Program-made: the position numbers and the translations under genes
Part shown: positions 58,093 to 64,000 of the stretch, piece by piece
How positions within the stretch are numbered: position 1 is the stretch's first letter
How the letters are laid out: each line of letters opens with the position of its first letter
Notes under the pieces: model-generated
What the model saw: the letters and a program-made list of their open reading frames with translations, nothing else
What the model was told of the DNA's origin: nothing
The model's database searches: none
Origin: Paguma larvata
Lineage: Eukaryota > Chordata > Mammalia > Carnivora > Viverridae
Direction: 5' to 3'
NCBI GenBank assembly: GCA_030068075.1
Contig: CM057826.1
Coordinates: 58,687,312-58,751,311 of the forward strand
Length of the DNA: 64,000 nt

Positions 58093-59173
58093 CTGTGAAA
58101 TATAACAGCTTGATGAGTACAATGAGACCTTCACAATCCCTCATTTCTATCCGTGCTCTGCCGTAGGCTGAAGATGCAGCTACTTATCCAGGCTTCCGCC
58201 ATGTTCCGGAGCTCACTGAGCTTTGTCCCTCACCCCAGGAACAAAACTCTGGCTTTTCCTTTTAGGTCTTTTCTTTAAATTAATCCTTGTATCTGAGATC
58301 CTGGCTTGTTAATGTGTCAAGGAAGAAAAATTATGTGATCGCTTCACCAGGGATCTTGGACAGGTAAACAACAATGTTTAATACCCATTCTTGATACACT
58401 GTAAAAAGCAGAACCAGAAGGATAGTGTTTTTAATATTACCATGAATATCTATCTCAACCACAGCCCAAATCAAAATTAATGGTGAAATGTAAAGAAGCA
58501 TTCTCATTAAAATCAGGAAGAAAAAAAGAATGGCCCTAACCATAGTTCTGCATGTTCTAATCAATCCAAGAAGCAAAGAAACAGAAATAAAAGGTAAAGC
58601 TACTAAAAATAAGAAAAATCTATCAGTATTTTCAAAAAACTGTCTCCTCATTAATGTAACAAAAGCAACCAGACTATTAGAAATAATGAGCCTGCTAAAG
58701 ATGTTAAAACAAGATTAATATATAAAAATAAAATATTTTTAAATGCCAAAGCAATAATTCACACAATATAGATTGAGGAGAAATCCCATCTTAATATAGA
58801 AATGTGCTGTATTTTATTATTTTTATAATAATAAAAATATAATGTAACCAGATGCCCGTTTTAAGAACTCTCCCAAATCTACAGGAAGGAAATACTTTCT
58901 TTGTGTTCCTCGAGGAAACCAATCCACCTACAAATGAGGATGCCTGCTTTCATATTTTAGGTTGTATCAGTGTTCCTAGGCAAGAGCGCACTGTGACGTG
59001 AATGTCAATTACACTCTGAGTTTGGCTAACCCAAAGGAACAAAACAGTGCATTGCCGTGAAGGCAGCCTGTGAGATCCACGAGCTTTCCTGTGACACAGC
59101 TGGGCAGGTCCATCTGCAGGAGGCCACCCGCCCGCCAGCACAGGAACCACTCCCACTTCAACAGACTACGTAC
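58093..59173. other. FBXW11 intron, no repeat recognised
   Basis: AT-rich intron without recognised repeats. It contains the hydrophobic 106-codon minus-strand open frame (58331-58651) reported below. Confidence 0.5.
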
Positions 59174-59252
59174 CACCAACGTGCGCAAACACAACGTGCT
59201 TGCCGGGGCTCGAGGGTCCAGAGCAGCTTGCAAGTCCCAAACTTTAATTTTC
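59174..59252 (-). CDS. FBXW11: FBXW11 coding exon (WD40 blade plus loop)
   Basis: This 79-nt exon opens with the last base of a split Gly codon and then encodes 26 residues, from [13 protein letters not shown] to LCLRTLV. It ends on a complete codon at a gtacgt donor. The acceptor is a good pyrimidine tract ending ttttctag. KIKVWD closes the blade begun in the previous exon; the ALDPRAPAS stretch is the loop leading into the final blade. There are no frameshifts or stops in the reading frame. Confidence 0.95.
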
Positions 59253-59361
59253 CTAGAAAAGAAGATTGCGAAGAGTGGAAAAGTTAACATTTTATATATT
59301 GTCGAGCACTTCCTTGATAGTAAGGAGTGCATTTGAACTGCTATTATAAAAGCTAGTGGAG

Positions 59362-59553
59362 GGGCGCCTGTGTGGCTCAGTCGGTTGAGCATCTGACTCT
59401 TGATTTTGGCTCAGGTCATGATCTCACAGTTCGTGGGATCAAGCCTGGCATCGGGCTCTGTGCTGACAGTGTGGAGCCTGCTCAGGATTCTCTCTCTCTC
59501 CCTCTCTCCACCTGCACTCTCAAGCTCTCTCTCAAATTTTAAAAAATAACAAT
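59362..59553 (+). mobile_element. CAN-type SINE in FBXW11 intron, antisense
   Basis: GGGCGCCTGTGTGGCTCAGT head and CT-rich tail. Target-site duplication AAGCTAGTGGAG (59350-59361) and AAGCTAATGGAG (59554-59565), one mismatch. Confidence 0.97.
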
Positions 59554-59565
59554 AAGCTAATGGAG

Positions 59566-60356
59566 AACACGCTTATGATTTTACAAATTATTTAAACTAA
59601 TTACATTTGATTTTGGAAAACATAAGGCCCTACACATTCTCAGAATTGCTGAAACTGTGAAGAAATATTTTTAAGGGAGATAAGAAAACAACTTCATGCT
59701 ATCTAAATTCAGTTCCTGACTTGATAACCTATGTCACCAAACTCATTAATCAGCTCTCTAGAGCTGAGTAGGTGCTGCTGACAGAAGCTAGGGCTCTCCG
59801 TGAAATTCCGAGGATACCTTTCTTTAAACTAAGCAAATGCTGAAAGTTAATAATAGGAACATAAACAGACCAACTAATCTTTGAGTATCTATAAGGTCAC
59901 CTTGAAAGGTTTATGGTTGCCATTTGTTCATTTAAAAAGTCATGAGGCTTTTTAAAGAGTATTTGTTTCATTAACCAAAAGGAGAAAGGAAATGTATCAC
60001 CGAACGCGCGCGCACACGCAGACACACACACACACACCCACCCACCACTGGTTTAATTTAGGGCGAAGGCAAAGAACTGAATTCCTGCACAACCTAAGCT
60101 ACTCTCAATGTTCACAGTAATGGTTAAAGGTGTAAGCACAGGAGTTAGAGGCTCTGCTAGACTTGGGGCAGGACTGCTCATACTGCTGGGCTGGAGTGGC
60201 CTCACTTGATCAAGGGTCCAGTAACACCTGCCGTCCACCATTACACAGAAAGGACCGGGCACAGAACTGGCGCATACGTAGCTGCTTAACGTACAGCACT
60301 CCTTTTTCCTCTAGATGCGGTGATAGCAGTGCGCTTAAGAAATCTGAAGTACGTAC
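59566..60356. other. FBXW11 intron, nothing recognised
   Basis: No repeat apart from the CA-rich tract at 60003-60046. Confidence 0.5.
60003..60046. repeat. (CG)n/(CA)n microsatellite
   Basis: CG-alternating start followed by CA and CCCA repeats. Confidence 0.95.
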
Positions 60357-60467
60357 CCATCATAGGCCCCACTGACAATCCTCTTGTTATCAAACCGGAT
60401 GCATCGGACCAATTCTTCATGTCCCTCTAGCACTCTTAAACAGGCACCACATTCGATATCCCATAGC
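60357..60467 (-). CDS. FBXW11: FBXW11 coding exon (WD40 propeller blade)
   Basis: This 111-nt exon completes the split Arg and reads [20 protein letters not shown], then [17 protein letters not shown], ending within the Gly codon. It supplies the WD dipeptide of one blade and the GH dipeptide plus most of the next. The residues equivalent to BTRC Leu472, Arg474 and Tyr488, which line the phosphodegron pocket, are conserved. The acceptor is cattcaag and the donor GATGG/gtacgt. The phase matches both neighbouring exons exactly, which confirms the gene model at both junctions. Confidence 0.96.
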
Positions 60468-62303
60468 CTTGAATGTGAAACAGATCTCTGTGAAACAACT
60501 TCCCACACATGATTCACACTATCCTGAGTTCCTCCTAAGAGCCCCATATGTGACTTTCACTCTCCTGAACTTTTTTGTTTCTATCCCATTCCCAGTCTAC
60601 ACTGTACACAGAGAAAGATACGCACGTACATTTATACCAGCTGTATATTTTAAAGCACTAATTTGGGTAGAAGCCTTACTTCTCATTGTATTTTCTTTTA
60701 CTCAATTGGAAACCTTTTTTAATCACATGCAAGTATCACTATTTAAATAAGATCAGCAAACAAGAATCTTCAAGTATATTTAGTTCCTAGGCAGTCTTCT
60801 GATGTCTGAATTGATGAAACCATGTAGCCAAATGGTCTAGGAAGGATTTTTCTGGGGAGGATAGGAACCGTAGGCAGGAGAGAAGAAAAGGCACGTATAT
60901 GTGTGGGCTGGCGGAGGATATAACATACAGAGCCAGGGGGTTAGGCTTCCACCCCAGGCACAGCTAGCCTGGAATCCATGAGACCCACTGAAGTTAGAAC
61001 CAGTGGACCAGAGTAATGGTCTTCCTCTCCTGAGGAGGCTTAGGGATGCCCCTCCTAGATAAACTGCATGCTGGGGCTGTCCAGTTCACACGGTCAGAGT
61101 GAGAGCCTCTCACTAGGTAGATGAAGTGTCTCAAAAACATAAACCCGTACACTACGTCCAGCCTTTTTCTCGGTGTATGGTTTATAGAACAATTCTGAAA
61201 TAAAGATTTTTAAATTTTTCTATCATCGATTTTCTACACTGTAAAAATAAATCATAGCAAAGTGACATGTACGAAACCAAGTTAGCAAACTAATTCTGTA
61301 CAACCTTTTCCTAGCCTCTCTACCAGTAGCCTGTCCCGTAAACCCAATGAATGTTCTACCACAGCCCCCCTCAGCTAATCTTCTCATCAGTGTCAGTGGT
61401 GGTGGCTTCTCTAATCTACGGTGAGCAGAGCCACCTGGCACTGCCACTGACTCCAAAGTGGTTCCCCTCTATAAACGATAAAGGAATATACATTATTATT
61501 TTGTAAAACCTCAGAGATTCCAGTGAGAAAGTTCAGGACCATTTACTGATGAAATATTAAGTAACATAAAGCATGATGGATATAAGAGAAGCAAGATTCA
61601 GGTTCTCAACTGACTTTTATAGCATATTAAACTTAAAATGATAAAGAAAACTTGTAGCAATTTCAGCTTTATTGATGTTTTGTTACCTCCTTCCATCCTT
61701 CTTTCTTTTAAAAATCATCTTGAAACCAATCTTTATTTTGCCCAAACATTAAACAATTTGGTTATAAAAGAGCTAGTAGCGTATGTTGGGACAATGGAAA
61801 AGTGACTCGGGATCAGTAAATAGACATTTAAGGGAAGTTCTTAATAAATAAAGTGTTTATGGATAGTCAAGATTTATTAGAAAGCAAGGACACTGAGTGT
61901 TGGGAAGAAAAAAGGGAGCTAAAATAAATGATGAAATAGATGCGGATGATTTTGTAGTGTAGTCTTGGGTGAGACACAGAAAAACCAAGCACATTCCTCC
62001 CACCTGTTAGCGAGGGAGACAGGCGCTCACAGGGGAGGGTAAGTAGAAAGTCAGGCTGCAGTGTCTTCTGTTCCGAGGAGTTCCGGTATTAAGGGATCTT
62101 GGGTGGAGTTTATGTTACAAAACATGTGTATCGGAGGAATCAGTTTACCCACTTCAGTATGGACCAAACCGGTTAATACAAGTTACCTACAGTTTTCTTA
62201 CTTGAAGTAGCCCCAGAGGCTCCGAGTCCTTTGAACATCAGGAGAGGAGTCAAAACTATAGCAAAACTCAGCCTGCTCTGTCAGCACACCAACCTCGACT
62301 CAC
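60468..62303. other. FBXW11 intron, nothing recognised
   Basis: 1.8 kb of AT-rich intron without a repeat I could name. No additional in-frame exon seen. Confidence 0.5.
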
Positions 62304-62422
62304 CTTATGGTATTATCTGATGATCCACTAACAACCAGCCGATCCCTGTACTGGAGACAGGCAATGCCTCGCTTGTGCCCATTCAGAGTACGAACAAATT
62401 CACACGTACTCGTGCTCCAGAC
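62304..62422 (-). CDS. FBXW11: FBXW11 coding exon (WD40 propeller blade, fourth from the coding end)
   Basis: This 119-nt exon starts on a codon boundary with VWSTSTCEF and ends after ATA AG, so the Arg of NTIR is split across the next junction. It carries a typical WD-repeat grammar: a GH dipeptide (NGHKRG), then CLQY, then SGSSDNT. The residues equivalent to Arg431, Gly432, Ala434 and Ser448 of BTRC, which contact the phosphodegron in the known beta-TrCP1/beta-catenin structure, are all present. The donor on the minus strand is AAG/gtgagt. The acceptor is ttatacag, which has a poor pyrimidine tract but a TACTAAT branch-like motif 17 nt or so upstream. The frame is intact, and I see no reason to suspect a pseudogene because introns are retained. 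Confidence 0.96.
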
Positions 62423-63009
62423 CTGTATAACCAATTAGTAATATTTTAAGAATAAATGCAGAAAAGCCCCCTCACAATATACCTTTTTAAAAATCTCACA
62501 GCTTCTAAGAATGACCGAACTACTTGATTATGGAATCTGGTTCAGAGGCTGGGGGACAGACTGGCCGGCATACAGTTTTCTTGGCTGCAGAGCGATAAAG
62601 CAGGAATGGAACACAGAGGGAAGCTGTGAAGTCTCCAAACCCTGAGGTATTCACAAAGAGAACATCTCCTGGATGGTTCAGACCCTCACTTGCCTGGAGG
62701 GAGGAGTGTGGGCCAGATTTTACGTTTTCATGCCAGCTGACATGTCAAACCCAATGTAACTGATGTGAAAAAGTTCCACCTTTCACAGCCTCCTCTTTCC
62801 CAGCGTAGTTTCTCGAACAGCTCCATTTGTTTTGACACATCACTCCTAATATTATGTATGTGGAATAAATAATCCCTCTTTTGTGAAACCATCTGCAAGA
62901 CTTAGATGTTCACAGACACATTTAATATATTACAAGCCAAATAAGGAGACGCAAAGCAAGCAGAGGGCCCTGAATTATTTTACCAGCTGCATTTGTAGTT
63001 GAATAGGAT
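62423..63009. other. FBXW11 intron, left part
   Basis: No exon-like or named repeat sequence. It holds the branch-point candidate TACTAAT (plus-strand 62434-62440). Confidence 0.5.
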
Positions 63010-63598
63010 AACTAGATCTCCACATGCAAAAAAATGAAGTCAGACCCCTAACTCACACAATATACAAAAAATATAAATCAGAATAAACCAAAGGCCTAAA
63101 TGTGAGAGCTAAATCTATGAAACTCTCAGAGGAAAACACAGGAGTAAGTCTTTGTGATCTTGGATTAGGCAATGGTTTCTTAGACATGACAATAAAAGAA
63201 CGGGCAACAAAAGACAAAAATTGATAAACTGCACTTCATCAAAATTAAAGTCGTTTGTGTGGCAAAGAACATCAAGACAGTGAAAAGAGAGGCCACAGGA
63301 TGGAAGAAATTACACGTACCACAGGTACTTGTAATCAGAATATATACAGAACTTTTGTAACTAAACAGTAAAAAAACAAAAAAAAAACCCAAATAATCCC
63401 ATTTTTAAGTATGTGGAAGATTTAAACAGATATTTCTCCAAAGAAGATAAAAAAACAGCCAATAAGCACTGAAAAGATGCTCAATCATTGGTCACAAGGA
63501 AAATGGAAACCAAAACCAGAGACCCCACTACCCGACTACTAGGGTGGCTGTAAGAAAAAGGCGGACAATGACCAGTGCTGGCAAGGAGACGGAGAAGT
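63010..63598 (+). mobile_element. L1 fragment, antisense to FBXW11
   Basis: GATCTTGGATTAGGCAATGG, TGATAAACTGCACTTCATCA, AAACAGATATTTCTCCAAAG, then GTCACAAGGAAAATGGAAAC. Continues at 63838 after an interruption. Confidence 0.9.
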
Positions 63599-63837
63599 CC
63601 TCCAGGCTGATATTATGCACCAGCCACTCCGTAAAAAGGCCCAGCCCTCTTGACTTCCAGGCAGGGATCTTGCTCCAACTGGTCTGAGCGGTAAGTGAAT
63701 TACTGCATACAAACCCTACTTGTTCAATTTCCAGACCACTTAATCTAAAGTTTGATGCTACCTCTGTGATTTGCAGGGCTAGATACTAGATACTAGAATG
63801 CTACCTAGTGCTGGTCATAAAAAGAAGCAGTTTTTTG
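63599..63837. other. Unrecognised 240-bp insert inside an L1
   Basis: This block interrupts the L1 between its GGCAAGGAGACGGAGAAG and TTGCATAATGCTGGTGGGAT segments. It contains a short GATACTA repeat near 63782-63795. No target-site duplication is evident. Confidence 0.55.
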
Positions 63838-64000
63838 ATCCCAATTCAAACGCTTGCATAATGCTGGTGGGATTTCAAAATGGTGTGGCCACTTTGGAAA
63901 ACGCTTGGCAGCTCCTCAAAATATTGAACCCAGAGTTACCATTCCAAGAGAACTGAAAATTTATGTCTGTGTGAAAGCTTATACACAAATGTTTATGGCA
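63838..64000 (+). mobile_element. L1 fragment continuing to the window edge
   Basis: AATGCTGGTGGGATTTCAAA, GCCACTTTGGAAAACGCTTG, then CTTATACACAAATGTTTATG. Runs off the right edge. Confidence 0.9.

Larger units (their letters stand above)
49140..64000 (-). other. FBXW11: FBXW11 gene, 3' part (partial, runs off right edge)
   Basis: Span of the visible part of the gene, transcribed right to left. It includes the last four coding exons, the terminal 3'UTR exon, and introns of 1836 bp (60468-62303), 1104 bp (59253-60356), 1081 bp (58093-59173) and 6116 bp (51791-57906). All visible exon junctions have GT-AG sites. The exon encoding the preceding WD repeats was not found in 62423-64000, so that intron continues past the window. 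FBXW11 is the substrate receptor of SCF(beta-TrCP2), which recognises phosphorylated DSGxxS degrons such as those of beta-catenin and IkappaB. The left boundary depends on where the transcript is polyadenylated and is an estimate. Confidence 0.95.

Noticed and set aside
57907..62422. Assignment to BTRC (beta-TrCP1) instead of FBXW11
   Set aside because: The blades are nearly identical, but the tail after WDFLN ([12 protein letters not shown]) is that of FBXW11.
57931..62422. Processed pseudogene of a beta-TrCP gene
   Set aside because: Introns with intact GT-AG sites separate all exons, phases match, and no frameshift or premature stop is present.
62423..64000. Further upstream FBXW11 exon
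   Set aside because: I searched the minus strand for the preceding WD-repeat coding sequence and found only intron and L1.

Overview
The window is nuclear DNA from a carnivoran mammal, most likely a felid. It carries at least thirteen tRNA-derived CAN-type SINEs with the cat-type body (GTGCTGACAGCTCAGAGCC), carnivoran-type L1 3' ends, and ancient MIR and L2 fragments shared by all mammals. There are no operons, no bacterial features and no CRISPR array.

Only one protein-coding gene can be supported: the 3' end of FBXW11 (beta-TrCP2, F-box/WD40 receptor of an SCF E3 ubiquitin ligase), on the minus strand. Four coding exons (62304-62422, 60357-60467, 59174-59252, 57907-58092) encode the last 156 residues with an intact frame, consensus splice sites and the stop at 57931-57933. 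A separate terminal exon (about 49140-51790) holds almost all of the 3'UTR. The 5' part of the gene lies beyond the right edge. The C-terminal residues following the last WD repeat identify FBXW11 rather than its paralogue BTRC.

Positions 1-49140 lie downstream of the FBXW11 3' end and look intergenic: I found no exon chain of a known gene. This part is a mosaic of old repeats. It holds a decayed class I-like endogenous retrovirus (LTR about 7.9-8.3 kb, pol remnant about 9.6-10.25 kb), MLT1-type LTRs at 28.2 and 31.7 kb, L1, L2 and MIR pieces, DNA transposon fossils, and several tandem repeats. The main non-repeat signal is an orphan CpG island at about 34.86-35.86 kb with no gene assigned. 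A pair of divergently oriented CTCF-like motifs lies at 30.27 and 30.51 kb. Positions 49140-64000 are FBXW11 3'UTR, exons and introns, with L1, MIR, DNA transposon and SINE insertions in the introns.

I did not find a new biological system. The observations most worth checking are an in-frame 3' extension of the FBXW11 reading frame that continues past its stop codon across the terminal intron, the orphan CpG island, the CTCF-like pair, and a pair of about 280-bp homologous segments 3.4 kb apart. Repeat boundaries are read by eye and are good to roughly 10-30 bases unless a target-site duplication is given.
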